Made by a program: the position numbers and the translations under genes
Part shown: positions 23,801-36,499 of the stretch, one piece after another
Position numbering within the stretch: the first letter of the stretch is position 1
How the letters are laid out: the number at the start of each line of letters is the position of its first letter
The notes under the pieces: model-generated
Database searches by the model: none
Seen by the model: only the letters and a program-made list of their open reading frames with translations
Told to the model about the DNA's origin: nothing
Source: Paragordius varius
Lineage: Eukaryota > Nematomorpha
DNA length: 64,000 bases
Assembly (NCBI GenBank): GCA_964247055.1
Contig: OZ176052.1
Coordinates: 2,046,001-2,110,000, forward strand
Direction: 5' to 3'

Positions 23801-26800
23801 CTAGTCAATCGAAACTTTTTCCCAGTCAATCAAAACATTTTCCCAGTCAATCGAAACGTATTCCCAATCAATCGTAACATTTTCCTAATCAATAAAAACG
23901 TTTTCCCAGTCAATAAAAACGGTTTTATTTTTGATGATAAAATATCAAAACAGGAATATAAAAATAACTTTTAATCATTATCAGCGTAATATTGGATATT
24001 ATTTTAATATTAACACAATCATTGAAGGACAAATTTTCCAAGTTTATTCCAGTGTACAATCATTAATGACTTATTCTTTAAAGGTTATATTTTTGCATTT
24101 GAGATGTTTTTAAGATAATGTTTTTTATTTTATCAATGGTTCGCAGTAATATTTCCAGAACGCTTTACAACTGTTTTTAAATATGTTAAGTTTATCGTTA
24201 AAAATACTGTCGGAAAAAACATCTAAACAAAAAATATTTTTTTGATAAATGTTTTTTATTTAAAAATATTTAATAAAATAGGATATTTGATTAAAACAAG
24301 GGTGTCCAACTAAATGCTTCTCGCTTTAACTCAAATACACCGTTCAGCATTCGAAAATACGGGCATTAACATAATTTTTCAATTTGACATATTAAAATAC
24401 AATCACATTATAATAATTTTTTTAATTCGCTCCCAATTTAATAGGCTCATTCAGAATAATTGCGTAAGAATTATGAATATTGCTAAGATTTTGGGGCCAT
24501 ATTTTTGCATATAAATTTCCTAATTTTTCGCGGGCCGCATAAAGATACTCGGAAGGCCCCCTTCGATGAACCAAATGATAAATATTATATTAGGGTAAAA
24601 TATATGTTTAAAATCCAATTTGAGGTGTTAAATGACCTTTGAGAGAAAAATGGTATATTTTTATAAATTTTATTATTTCATTCGTAAATATAGATATATG
24701 TTAGCCGCACATATTAGCGAACCATCGATTAAATTAAAAATATTATTTTAAAAACATCTCAAATTCCAAAAATATAACCTTTAAAGAATAAGTCATTAAT
24801 GATTGTGCACTGGAATAAACTTGGAAAATTTGTCCTTCAATAACTGTGTTTATATTAAAATAATATCCAATATTACGCTGATAATGATTAAAAGTTGTTT
24901 TTATATTCTTGTTATGATATTTATCATTATAAATAAAACCGTTTTTATTGACTGGGAAAACGTTTTTATTGATTGGGAAAATGTTTCGATTGACTGGGAA
25001 AACGTTTCGATTGACTAGGAAAACGTTTCGATTGACTGGGAAAATGTTTCGATTGACTAGGAAAACGTTTCGATTGACTGGGAAAATGTTTCGATTGACT
25101 AGGAAAACGTTTCGATTGATTGGGAAAATGTTTCGATTGACTGGGAAAACGTTTATTTAGACTGGGAAATGGTATACGTACCTACAAAATAAAGTTAAAG
25201 CCAACCACCTCTTTCTTAAATTATGTTAGCACCAGTCCACTTATCTAGACCACTTTTCTCGAAAAACGCTGCACCCTTTTGAAAGGAAACTGAAATTAAA
25301 TGAATTTACACTAGATAAAAACTCTGTATGAATATGTTAACTAATTTACAGCGTTTATGATGTTGGATATTATTAAAATTTAATAAAAAAACATTATTAC
25401 CTTAACTTCAAACGTTTTGATGGAAGAATCTGTTGCAAGGTGACTTTGGCTATCAACATACAACTCGATTGTTCCCAATACAATCGGTTTAATCGGAAAT
25501 AATAATATACCGCTACCATTTGGTTTGATCTAGATATAAATTTTTAAAATTATTTAGCGCCTAAAAAGATAAAAACTAAGTTTTTAATTTACATATGGTA
25601 TAGTCCCCTTTCTAACTCCTGATCTTCCACTGCCGTCTTTGAGAATGTTTTCGAATTGGGGTGAATTCCGTAATTCAACCAAAATCTGCAGGTTTTATAT
25701 TGAAACTTAAAGCGAAATTTAATTTATTATCATTTTAAATTTTTTTGATAAAATAATAAAAGGTAAATAAATTTGAAATCGAAGAAAAGTAATTCGACAC
25801 CAAGTTAAATGCTTTTTTTGTTCAAACAAGGTACTTTGGACAAAATCGGTTGCATATAAACAGTTTTTTAGCTTAAAAACGGTACAGCTCAAAACATATT
25901 AGTTTAATATCGATCCTACATAGGTATGTGTTTTACGTTTAAGCTAATTTTCCAATTCAAAAAAAGTATATAGTTAAATAAAAATGGTGCGGTAACAAAT
26001 ATTCTATAATTAATTTTTTTTAATTTAAAAATTTTAATGTATAACAAAACTGTTGTATACAGTAATTATTTTAGATATTGTTTAATAAAAATTGACTAAA
26101 AATGGAGAAAAAATTAAAATTATACTGATTTTAATGGTATTGTCCCATAATTGAAAACAGTGACTTGAATAACCACAACTTCACCAAGAATGACATAAGT
26201 TGGAGCTTTTACATGCGTAAAAAATGTCGAAAATACTTGAGCCTATATCAAAATATTTTGATTGAATTTTGATATTTATTTCATTTTATTTAATTTTTTA
26301 AAATAGGATACCGTAGTAATTGGTGCAATTCCTAAGCCATAAGCCGGATGTATGGAGAAAATACTCGTAATCCAATGCGTTAAGTAGTCTGGTGAAATTT
26401 CCTTTATGCTAACTTCACCGTTTTCGTTTCTATTACAGTAAAAATTGAAATTATAATACGGACAAAACTTGAAAATATAAAGAAAAATATTTTTTTCAAA
26501 AAGACAAATATACTTTTTTTTAATTTTTTTAAATATAACTCATTGTTTTAAACTACAAAATATAATATAGAATTGGTAGCACAATTAATAATTGTGTATT
26601 TTACGATTGTAATAAAATCTTTTTTATAGGATAAATTAAGTTTTAAAAAAGTATGGTTGTTTTTTAAAAAAAACATATCTTTATATTTTTACATTTTGTC
26701 CGTATGATTTCAAATTTTACTGTAAAAATGTTATTTAGTGAAGTTTAACGAATAAAGAAAACAAATAAAAATTTATTTGACAAATAATACGTGTTTTGGC

Positions 26801-29800
26801 AAGTCCAAATCCATGTATCAGGAAAATATTTCCGAACATATCCCAGTTCTTCTGTCAAACCTCCAATACTTACAAAAGGGTGATGTGTGCAATCTTGAAT
26901 GCATTTACTAGGAAAAGAAAAAAAAACATATTTTTTTCATAAAATCCTAGGCAGATAAAAGAAAGGATTCATTTACAAACGATAACTTAAATCTAAGCCA
27001 GGGGTGTCCAACACAAATGGCTATGTGGGCTTTTATAAATATTTTATAAGATTAAAAATATAAGTAAAATGAAACACAATATACTATTTTTTAGTGTTCG
27101 TTTCCAATTATATATACTTATTCAAAAAATTTGTTTTAAGAAATATCAATTTCACTAATTCGCGAGCTGCATAGAATGACTCAGGGCGTGTTGGCACACT
27201 CCTGATCTTACCCCTAAAAATATACTTGTTAAGGGGTGTTATATTAATTTTTTCACTGCTCCGGCCCACAGAAAAATCTGCATCTGTAAAAACGAATAAG
27301 CCAGCTTGATCAATGATAGCTGCAGGATCTTTTCCACCGATGGCTAAGTAATTTGATTTTGTTTTATCAAATAATTGTGCCAATTGAAATGCCCCATACG
27401 TTGTATCGAATTGTGAAATGGCCAAATTTATCTATAAATCCATTAATATATACCATTTACACCTCATATTCTCCTTTGAACATTTTGGATTTACTCATGA
27501 GTATTTCAAATTCACCCCCTTTGCATTTTAAATCACCCTATAAATAAAATATGTTTGGGGCTAATTAATAAGAAAATATCCTTAGACATGGTTTGATATT
27601 CTCTATTGTGTTAATTTTATTGAAAATTTCAATGAGGTATTTATTGATATTCACAAACATCAAATACATTTTAGGGACAAATTGAAATGTTTAAGGGTGA
27701 TTTATAATGCTTTAGAATGAATCGAACTGTCCAAAGGGAAATTTAAATTGCAAAATATATATATAAACTGGTCCAGATATATAAAAAGAAAGTATCATAA
27801 GTTTGATTAAAGGTAAAAAATATTCACAAAAAAAGTTAAAATGTTTTGTTTTACATCAAACGGTGTGACATCATAGTGATTACTGTAGATCTCTAGACGC
27901 TTATCGAGTGCCAATATGCACACAAGAGAATCAGGATTGCTTTTAATTTTTAATTCTGTTTCCGTGTGCGGCGGGATCACAGGCGGATCATAAACTGCTT
28001 CAACCTGAAAATACATATTAGAAATGAAAATATTTTGCGATGTATTAAACAACATTTTTGTCCAACTTTTTATTTCAAACATATTTATCAAAGTTTAAAC
28101 CCCATTTTTAAAAGCGCCATCGACTCGAAAGTTTATAGCATCCACAATCAATTCTTGATCTTGTATGAAGAATGCAATTATACGCGAAATTGGAATCATA
28201 TCGGCCGTTATTGGAACGTAAAAAGTCATAAAATTCTTTCCTCCCACATATATTCCCCCGTTGTGAACTATGGTTCCCCTCGATAATACCTTTAAAATAA
28301 TTTTAAAAAAACTGACATTAAAATTTTTTTATGTAAAAGAAATGATGGCTTTTTGGAAAATAAACACTAAGGTTTTGGGTTTGATTGGTTATGTCATTAC
28401 TGACTGTGACCGCCTATAAAAATAATTGGTCCAAAACTTTTAAACATAAATTTACATATTTATAATATAAATGAATGGTTAAGTTTGAATTTATTGTTGT
28501 ATAAATTGTAAAATTATAAAATTTTATCAAATATGCATTAGTTGTGATTACTATTACTATTAAAACTATAAAATCAATTTGAAAAGTAGACTTTTTTTCG
28601 GTTTAATAGTAACATTTATTTTACTGCATTCATAAGCAGAACTCTATAATCAAAACTCATCTAAAAAATATTCCATTGAAAAATACATTTTTAATCGGAG
28701 TTTTTTATATAAAACACAAAAAAAATAAATTTTTTTGGTTAAAAATGTCTCTGTTAGATTCAAAATACCATGTAAAACACTTCATGCATTGGATGTGTGC
28801 AACGAATTTCAAATGTGCCAACTTCGTTAACACCCATATTCTGCGACAATAGGTTTAGGGATAAAAATGTATTGCTGTAAGATTCCTGTATCTGATTAAT
28901 TTTCATCAGGGTTGATATAGTACGGGACTCAACTGTAATTTCAGCCTTCATTTATAAGAAAATATATTATAAAATGCTACATAATATATATGGTATATAA
29001 TAATTTTTCAGCAGAAACTAGTAAGAATGAAATTATACAGACATATTCTAACAACTAAAAGACAACTATTTTTTAAAAAAGACAACCATACTTTTTCAAT
29101 CTTTATTTTCCCACATAAACTATTTAATTACAATTTTTATGTATGAGTATATCAACAATTTACATCTCTATTCCCTTTGTAACCGAAATCTAAGTTATGT
29201 ATGAAATATCAAGATTATAAAATATAGTTGGTCTTTTTCAAATATTTTTTTAAGTGTTATCCGTATTTAGAAAAAAATGTTGACAAAAACCTTTATAACA
29301 AGCGTCAAAATTTCTTGAGGTATAGATATTTCAAAAACGACCATTCCACTATCATCAATGGTATATTCTTTGGTAAAAAATGGTTTAGACTCTGAACCTC
29401 CACTTGCTTGTATGGTTAACCGTTTATCCTCATAATTTGGTAATGGGGCATTATCTGGTCTAAGCACTGATACCTATATATAGTTATGATTTAGTCCCCA
29501 TATGCCTTAAAAAGCTTATCCGCATTTAAAAAAATATAATTGTTCTAATATAACTAATAAATGTTCAATTTAGTAAAATATAATTATTTATTATAATAAA
29601 TATATAATAAGAGTAATTTTAAATATTTTTATTGTTATTTGTTTATGTATAATTAACTTTATAATTACAATAAATAATAAATATACGGACAAAAGGTAGA
29701 AACATAAGTACAATTTCATAAGGCTGTTGTACATTTTACACTTAATTTTTTTAATGTAACTCATTGTTATGTATATTGGTAACACAATTCTATGTATGTA

Positions 29801-32800
29801 TTACAATTGTAATTAAATAATTTATATCAAAATATTGTCTTTTAACAAAAATATTTGTCTTTATATTTTTACGTTTTGTCTGTTATAAATGTGCAATCTT
29901 ACATGGCCAATATATGGTAATCCTGGTTTAAATGTTGTGGGGTTATTCGAAGAAAATGATAAAATTAAGGGATGTATGTAAAATTTGGTGACAGCAAATT
30001 CATCATTTTGTATTTTAGTTGCTTCATCAATGACAGAAATGTGTAAATTTAATATGGCCCCTTCTATGTCAGGGCATATTTTATCTAATATTGACCATTC
30101 CAGCGCGAAATCATTTAAACCATTCTAAATCGAAAAAAAATATCTGAGAAAAGCAAAATTAAAAATATATCTGGATTTCTCTATACAGTCAAACTTCTGT
30201 TTATGCGGTAACGGGACGACCGCATAATAAAAGGTTAGTCATATTTTTAAGTTCAGATACATTTATCGACTATTTCTGTTAGCATTAAATGCAAAAAAAT
30301 GCCAAAAATCGCTTAAAAAAGTTTAAATAAACTCTACGTTAAATAACACATGAATTAAATGCGTTTGTCACTCCACCATTATAGATAGGTGGATCAACTG
30401 ATAAATATATTTAAATATTTTAACAAATACCAAATACTGTTACTAAAAAAAACAAATAAAATTAAATTACTATTTTGGTTATAATATATAATTTATTATT
30501 TTATTTGAACGGATATGTATTCTTTGAATATATAGAATTCACTTAATTTGAATTCTTTCACAATGTCTGTATATAATAAGCAATTTCTCATTCAGAAGGT
30601 TTATATTGTTGACATATTTAGTGGTTTCCATAATGACTGCCGACCCTTAAGCTGGAAAATATATAATATCTAGTTTTATGGCTTTTTTGAAACGCAAATA
30701 TTTCTGTTTTTTTTAAATTAATTTGGTTAATTTGGATGTGGCATATTCTGATTTTGTCAAACTCTATTTTAGGTATTTAAACGCCCGTTTCAATTTTAGT
30801 GATTGTGTTCTCATTTGGATTAAATTTGGTTTTGAGGCTATTACAGCCTCGTGAAAGTATGGATGTTAGGTTGTTGTCTTAAGGTTGTCGTCTAAAGGTT
30901 GTTTTAAGTTAGATGAATAACAGTTTCCACAATTATTTTTTCTGATGTTAAATCTTGCAACGAATTTCATTCCAAAAGAGAAAAACATCATCACTAAAAT
31001 CGAAACAGATATTCAGTAATTTCTCAAACTAGAAGTTGACAAAAATTAGAATGGAATCTCATAGATATTACAGCCAAACTACCCTCACAAATTACCCAAA
31101 AGCAGAAATGATTGTTCTTTTAAAAAAGCCATAAAATACCCTAATTATATGTTTTCCAGCTGATAAAGGCAACCAGAGTTTATAGAAACCACTGATTAAC
31201 TATATGAACACTCTCCTCAATTATTATTTATTAGAAACAAATCACATTTTTATTGGAATCATTCAATATTCAATAATATTAGAGATATTATAATCATTTA
31301 AGCTATTGCATACAAATTTCCTAGTAATATTTAAAGTTCTACCATTAAATCAACATCTTTAACAATTTTTTCGTTTGAACAATTGTTAGTTTCAGTGTTT
31401 TGAAACCAAGCAGTTAAAACGCCTTGCCCATGAACTCTTTTACCAAACTTATAAAGGGCTTCGATTGTCCCCACAACATCGTTACCAATGATTTGGTATA
31501 TAGCAACTTCCAGTTTTACTTCGAATACCGGTAATTCTAAGGCAAAATTTGTGATTTTATTTTAAATAAGTATGTCATATAATCAGAAATAATAGTTTTT
31601 TCATCTATCAAACACCACACCAATGGAAAAAGCAGAAAACAGTTTTAATTATAATTAATTTATTTTTTTAATAAGTGTATTAACATAGCATTAAGAGCAG
31701 GGTGTTTTCTGATATATGAATAATTAATTTAAAATTTTATATTCAACTGCTTACGAATATCATTGACTTCAAACGTTTTTGAAACTTCATGTTCGCCCTA
31801 AAAAAATTAAAGAATATAATTTGAAAAATTAGTTTAGATACTTCACCTCAATATAAGCATGTACACTCCATTTCCCAATCATTGGTTCGTGGCCCAGAAC
31901 GAATTCTTTAGTTATAACCCCTATAAAACATAGATAAATAATTTGTTTTATAAGTATTATATAAAAAATTATCATCGAAAATTTTCCGAAAAAATAAGGT
32001 TGTAACTCAAATTCAACAAATCTTTGGAAATTAAAATAAGTTACCATCAAATTTTAAAATATCAAATCAATCATAGTTAATAAATATAAATTTTCATTTA
32101 CCATAATCCGAACTTTCCGCTAACCATTGAGCTACTCTATTACGCTGGGCATTTTCAACATAAATATCGACGTCCCCTTTATATGGGGTTAAATCCGGTA
32201 ATACGCTGATAACTCTAAAGTTGACTACACAATTTAAAATGAATTTAGATAGTTTATTGCCATATTTATACATAACATGATGAAAAATATAATACAAGAA
32301 CTTAAAATATTTACAGCAAACATTAAAATTATACGGACAAACGTAAATTTTAAAAGAAAGACAACAATACACTTTTTAAATTTGATATATCCTACGTAAT
32401 TTTATATAATCTTAAAATATATAATTGAAGGTAATACCATTTTCTTTCTATTCACTATTTTGCAACCCAAAATTATGAGTTATATTTAAACAGGGTTAAA
32501 AAAGTGAGGTTGTCTTTTAATTTTAATTTTTATACATATTTTCAATTTTTACTGTATTATAAGTCAGTGTACCTATTTGATCACTCATATAATACGATTT
32601 ATCCAGTTGTATAAATAGGGCAGCAGTAAGTGGGCTTAATATTAATCTTTTCCTCTCCAGAGGTATGGCGGATTTAGAGCGGGTGGTCTTTACACCTTTC
32701 GGCTGGTAGGAAATTTTTAAATCATAATAGATGTCCGGATCAACCGATATGGGAATCTACAAACAAATTTTATAATTTATTTTGCAATTTAGTTTAGATA

Positions 32801-35446
32801 ACTTTAAGATAATTAAATGGTTTATTTTATGTGCTTTTAACATGGGACGAAATTTTAAAATTAATGTACAAAATGACAATTTTGAATAATCAGGTTGGTT
32901 AATTAAAAAATAGGAGCTAGATAAAAGGTTTTAAGATTACATTTACATTTAACTGATCCAATTCAATATGTAGAATTTTTCAATTTAGAGATATGTTGCT
33001 ATTTATCCAATTATAAATAAAAAATATAATATAACATTCTAAATTAATTTTTAGATTTGAATATAAAAGAAATGTCCTTAAATTATATGCTTAGCTGTTT
33101 ATTGGTAAATTAAATGATCAAAATGTATTCATATATTTAAAATTATTGAGTTTTTTTGAAAACCACAACTGTTAATTATAATATATCAACTCTTAAACAT
33201 AATTTAATAATTTAATTTAATTCAAATATTAATATCGCCAAATTACCTGAAGTTCGGTGGTTGTAAAGTGTCCTAAATATATATAATAAATATATATAAT
33301 TAAACAATTAATAAATATATACATTATTCATCTAGAAAATATATGCAGCAAAAATTTAGGGTGTCACATAATCATTTTTATATTGTTTTAATTGGATTGT
33401 TTCAAGTCTTTTTTCTCTAATTTTTTGAAAATAAGAATAAATGTTTTAGACCTTATGCTTTAGAATTCTGGTGTTTCTCCTGTAAATTTATTTCAACCTA
33501 AATTATAGTTAAAACCTTTAAAAAATAAATAATGAGTGTTTAAAATATTTTAATTATATATTTATCTAAATATTTATAAAATTTTAATTATAATTTAGGG
33601 ATTTTTTATTGTGTAAGTGTAACATGGGATAACATGGGTTGATGTAAATGTTTGGAAATAATATTTTTACAGATTGGTCCATATACTATTTTGTTAAGAA
33701 GTCAATTAAAAATTGTTTATTTATACCAAATTTAGGAAACAATTTGTATGTTTTTATGTTTAAATGAGAATCTAGAATTAAGCATATATTGGATGGGTCA
33801 AATATCAACTACGTAGATTTAGCATTTACCTGTTTTTTTTAATCAAACCATTATTTAATATAAGTAGCATGCGTTTTGTTTTATATTATAGATTTAATTT
33901 CCAATTCATAAAATTTTGATTTCTTCGAATTTGGTTAATGTGCATATATAATCTTTAAAACAAATTGTATGCTTTACAAAAACTGAATAATCTTTCCAAT
34001 TTAATCATTTTTCCAGTTTTTTCCAAGATATTATATTACAATGTAATATATTTGTAAAATTGTGCCTTTACCAGGTTCAAAATGAGATTCAGCCTTTGCA
34101 ATAGCACGCCCGCTTACATCTACAATCTGAAAGACAAAGTTAGTGTCTGACCAAGCCGGGTTCAAAATTAAAACGCTCAATTTATACGGCGATCCAGGTC
34201 GAAAGACTTTTGGTGACAAAATGACATAATCTGATTTGGATGTTCCAAATAATTCTTTGGGACTAACAAAATATAATGACAAACATCTTAAATATATTTC
34301 ACAATTTATTATTTAGTAGCAAAAATATGAGTTATAAGCCTATAATTAATAGCAAATAAATGATGTTGAAAATGCTAGGGTATAATAGATTTTATTGATT
34401 GTGTAAAAATTATCAGATCTAAAATTATTATGACCACAATATTTATCTATATCATATATCACAATAAATGAAGGAAAAGTTACCAAGAGGGTGTGTATGA
34501 AATGAATTTTATACATACACTGTGTAAATTTTATTTGAGACTTAATTTTTAGTCGATGATGAGTTATTATAATTCGAGAACAAATCCGATCAAGAGCCAT
34601 ATAAGATAAATATTCGAAGAACAAAAAAGCAGCTGTTTTCAATATATGACTATAAATTTTTTTTGGTTTAAATTTAACATGCCAATAAAATAATTTTCTG
34701 TATCTTGGATGCCGAACAAAGTTTTCATATCAATACCGTACAAAGAGAAAGCAGACAAAACGTTAATTAAAATAAAAAAAATTTAAAAAATCATCATAAC
34801 ATTTTTTATAAAGAAGCCTTTACGTTTTGAGATAGCAAAAAAAGTATTAGAGAGGAAAATTGGAAAAACATTTAATTATATATATTCCATTATTGTAATC
34901 ATAGAGTTTATATAGAAAATATAATGTAAAGGTTTAAAAGTATGGTTGCCATTTTTAAATAATATTTTTTAATTTTTACGTTTTGTCCGTATTTATTTTT
35001 CACTCTAATGATACATCCGAAAAAACTTAACATTTAAAAATGAATAGTTTAAAACCTAGGACCTCGATACCCCCATAATAATTTTTACAATATTTTATAA
35101 AAAAAATTGAACGAATTAAACATTTTGAAAATTTAAGGAAATATCTTATATTTTTTTAGTTTTATTAAAAACCTTTTTAAAAACAGCTGACTGTTCATCT
35201 GTATTTGATTATATATATGCAATGGGACCCTGAAAATTTACAAATTTCTAATATTTTGTAAAAACAAAAACTACATTTAACCGAAATATAATCATTAGAA
35301 AAATATAGAAGAAAATAATTCAATGATTGCAAAAATAAATTTAAAATCCAATACCTTCTAGTTATTGGGTCTTCGGCTAGGGCATTATAGAGATATATCC
35401 CAATCAAAGAACATATTAAAATTTTGGAAAAATTAAAATTTATCAT
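17188..35446 (-). CDS. thioester-containing / alpha-2-macroglobulin family protein
   Basis: Secreted innate-immunity or protease-trapping protein, 32 exons, about 1623 aa, all phases closing. Exons 5' to 3': 35355-35446, 34072-34262, 33247-33272, 32573-32756, 32102-32224, 31847-31920, 31755-31797, 31343-31536, 29903-30124, 29300-29473, 28769-28945, 28101-28289, 27855-28004, 27118-27431, 26791-26907, 26312-26429, 26126-26242, 25593-25685, 25401-25529, 25251-25289, 23336-23501, 22801-22986, 22345-22489, 21964-22120, 21770-21847, 21470-21662, 20965-21134, 19648-19881, 18872-19160, 18284-18555, 17930-18032, 17188-17300. Signal peptide MINFNFSKILICSLIGIYLY; MG1 VFRPGSPYKLSVLI; YFPDTWIW; thioester region MPTGCAEQNLVYFGP (Cys about 1001) with Gly replaced by Ala; STWLTAFV; EMTGYNLL; C-terminal receptor-binding domain ACTKWNLQ..SGFKPD and VYQYYNPE. 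No anaphylatoxin cysteine pattern is seen, so TEP/CD109-like rather than C3. The end of the 25251 exon and the 29300 donor are least sure. Confidence 0.93.
17371..17728. mobile_element. MITE family A, copy 4
   Basis: TATACCATTTACAATTCAAA at the left; the right arm has four tandem inverse units of the GTGAATTTGAATTGTTTAAG kind and ends TATAAATGGTATATA. It lies in the last intron of the thioester protein. Confidence 0.85.
18604..18837. mobile_element. MITE family B, copy
   Basis: Termini TACAGTAAAAATTGCAATTA and ATTTTACTGTA. Internal marks CAACAATGAGTT-like and ACATCTCTACTTCATACTTT are shared with other copies. In an intron of the thioester protein. Confidence 0.8.
19169..19449. mobile_element. 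MITE family B, copy, followed by a partial second copy
   Basis: TACAGTAAAAACTGAATATA at the left and GTCTGTATAATTTTTACTGTA-like end at 19449. A truncated second copy continues to about 19628 (TTACCAATTTATATCTCTAT, AACGTTTTGTCTGTATTT). It borders the exon at 18872-19160. Confidence 0.75.
20091..20310. mobile_element. MITE family A, copy 5
   Basis: Left end TATACTATATGCAACTCAAA then TTCACCCTTGAACAATTC; right end GAAGTATAAATGGTATA. In an intron of the thioester protein. Confidence 0.7.
23682..25178. mobile_element. Foldback-like element, arms of 21-bp tandem repeats
   Basis: A 1.5-kb inverted-repeat element in the intron between exons 20 and 21 of the thioester protein. Each arm is about 430 bp. 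The outer 240 bp (23690-23925 and 24940-25165) are roughly eleven tandem 21-bp units with the core TTTTCCCAGTCAATCGAAAC. The inner part (about 23930-24115 and 24745-24935) is a unique-sequence inverted match (GACAAATTTTCCAAGTTTAT, AATGACTTATTCTTTAAAGG). The ends read ATATACCATTTCCCAG...CTGGGAAATGGTATA. The loop (24116-24744) has no clear coding region and holds a hAT-like scrap near 24297-24600 (GGGTGTCCAAC, GCGGGCCGCAT). The open frames across the arms are only 7-residue repeat translations. Confidence 0.85.
26434..26724. mobile_element. MITE family B, copy
   Basis: TACAGTAAAAATTGAAATTA at the left, TTTCAAATTTTACTGTA at the right. It begins five bases upstream of the exon at 26312-26429, so its left end forms the intron's acceptor region. 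Confidence 0.8.
27000..27060. mobile_element. possible hAT-type terminal fragment
   Basis: CAGGGGTGTCCAACACAAAT resembles hAT MITE termini that begin CAGGGGTGTCCAA. The other end was not identified. Confidence 0.35.
27449..27762. mobile_element. MITE family A, copy 6
   Basis: Left end TATACCATTTACACCTCATA with TTCACCC units, right arm with inverse units. It starts 18 bp from the acceptor of exon 27118-27431 of the thioester protein. Confidence 0.7.
29026..29280. mobile_element. MITE family B, degraded copies
   Basis: GAAATTATACAGACATATTC, AAAGACAACCATACTTTTTC and CAATTTACATCTCTATTCCC follow the family B order. A second degraded copy lies at about 29685-29890 (ATACGGACAAAAGG to TTTTACGTTTTGTCTGT). 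Both are in introns of the thioester protein. Confidence 0.6.
30184..30245 (+). mobile_element. pogo/Tigger-like terminal fragment
   Basis: CAGTCAAACTTCTGTTTATG followed by CGGTAACGGGACGACCGCAT resembles the terminal repeat of pogo-like Tc1/mariner elements. I did not find a matching right end. Confidence 0.45.
30785..31235. mobile_element. Penelope-like retroelement remnants, inverted pair
   Basis: The plus-strand piece (about 30950-31235) reads FIPKEKNIITKIETDI and later FPADKGNQ, the pattern of the N-terminal part of Penelope-like reverse transcriptases (..PTPK..IETAI.., ..LPADKG..). A minus-strand piece (about 30785-30890) reads KFNPNENTITKIETGV, the same motif in reverse orientation. 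An old, broken fossil within a thioester-protein intron. Confidence 0.65.
32312..32556. mobile_element. MITE family B, copy
   Basis: TACAGCAAACATTAAAATTA...ATACGGACAAACGTAAAT at the left, TTTTCAATTTTTACTGTA at the right. In an intron of the thioester protein. A right-half remnant (GTATGGTTGCC...TTTTACGTTTTGTCCGT) lies at about 34930-35010. Confidence 0.75.
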
Positions 35447-36090
35447 ATACCAATTATAATAGTATTTAAAAAACAAGCATTGTTTTGCTGTATACAACTT
35501 ATAAGTAAAATTGAACATATGGATTTAAAACTTATTTGTAAAAGACAAGTTAATATATGCCTTGTTACATTTGTTGTTTCAATGTATAATAAAATATATT
35601 GTGACATGTGTCAAACTAGATTCTGCAAGTCTTTATCTGCTATTTAGAATCTGTCTTTGGCTTATTATATTTTTTTAAATTTTAATCTAAAATTTGAGAT
35701 TAAACAATTTTTCGAATATTCTTCATATAATTTTATTGGGTTAAATATATTTTAAAATGGTCGTGAGACTTGGATATCTATTGGAAATTTATATTAATAA
35801 ATAAATAAATTATTTTACGTATCATATTCGAAACTTTTATGATTGCAAACTAAATAGGAGCTATCATTTTTAGATGCTAGAAATAGTAACAGGTTAATTT
35901 GCAAGATAAATTAAAAAATTAGATATTTTTACATAGATGGTCTATAAGCGAATCCTTCAGAACATTGGAAACAGTTATATTATAAATGTCAAAATTGTAC
36001 ATTGATATATGAATGCTTGGTCTAAAAAAATTATCCCAAACATCTTAGTGAAAAATAGGTTTTTGACCACAACAACTATCATTAATATGA
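35447..36090. other. upstream region of thioester-protein gene
   Basis: AT-rich, no coding region supported. It should hold the promoter and 5' UTR of the minus-strand gene starting at 35446, but I see no clear promoter motif. Confidence 0.4.
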
Positions 36091-36099
36091 CAGTATATT

Positions 36100-36490
36100 A
36101 AGATTAAACATAGTTTCTTGTGCATTCAGGAGACTAGATGTATTCAGGTTCTAAAGATGGTTGCAGTGAGGTCATAATTGTTTGTCCAAGTTTTTCCAAT
36201 CAAGTAATTAAGTTAGACGTGCTTACAGTAGAATTATAAGTATTGACATATTGTTAGATAAGGGTCTTTACAATTTAAGCGTTTATGCTCCTCAGATACA
36301 GTTGGCCAAACTGGGAAAAGATAAACTTTATGATTTGTTGCATGGTGAAATGATTTTATTAGCCAAAAACAGATAAATTATATTTTGTGGTGCAATATAC
36401 ATTTGGGACAAATCGAAGAAATTTTGAGCCTGGGCACGGATATCCCTGTACGGCGAAAGTCCTTAAAGTAAGTTATGAACTGGAAAGTCA
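36100..36490 (+). mobile_element. LINE endonuclease-domain fragment
   Basis: The plus strand reads LYNLSVYAPQIQLAKLGKDK followed by LYDLLHGEMILLAKN, matching the APE-type endonuclease of LINE elements often annotated as craniofacial development protein 2-like (..ISAYAPQ....EKD.FW..L). Several frames are used and the copy is dead. It may belong to the same family as the RT fragment at 15.3-16.4 kb. Confidence 0.65.
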
Positions 36491-36499
36491 TACCTAATC

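Noticed and set aside
24520-24575. GC-rich stretch that might be a tRNA
   Set aside because: No cloverleaf arms or B-box-like TTC sequence in the right place; it fits a hAT-type terminal scrap better. No tRNA or rRNA was found elsewhere either.
23659-25160. Open frames of 7-residue repeats (FPSQSKR / LTGKTFR types) on the plus strand
   Set aside because: They are translations of the 21-bp tandem units in the arms of the Foldback-like element; open only because 21 is a multiple of three.
34346-34642. 98-codon minus-strand frame upstream of exon 34072-34262
   Set aside because: Lies in the first intron of the thioester gene; the signal-peptide exon at 35355-35446 joins the second exon in phase without it.
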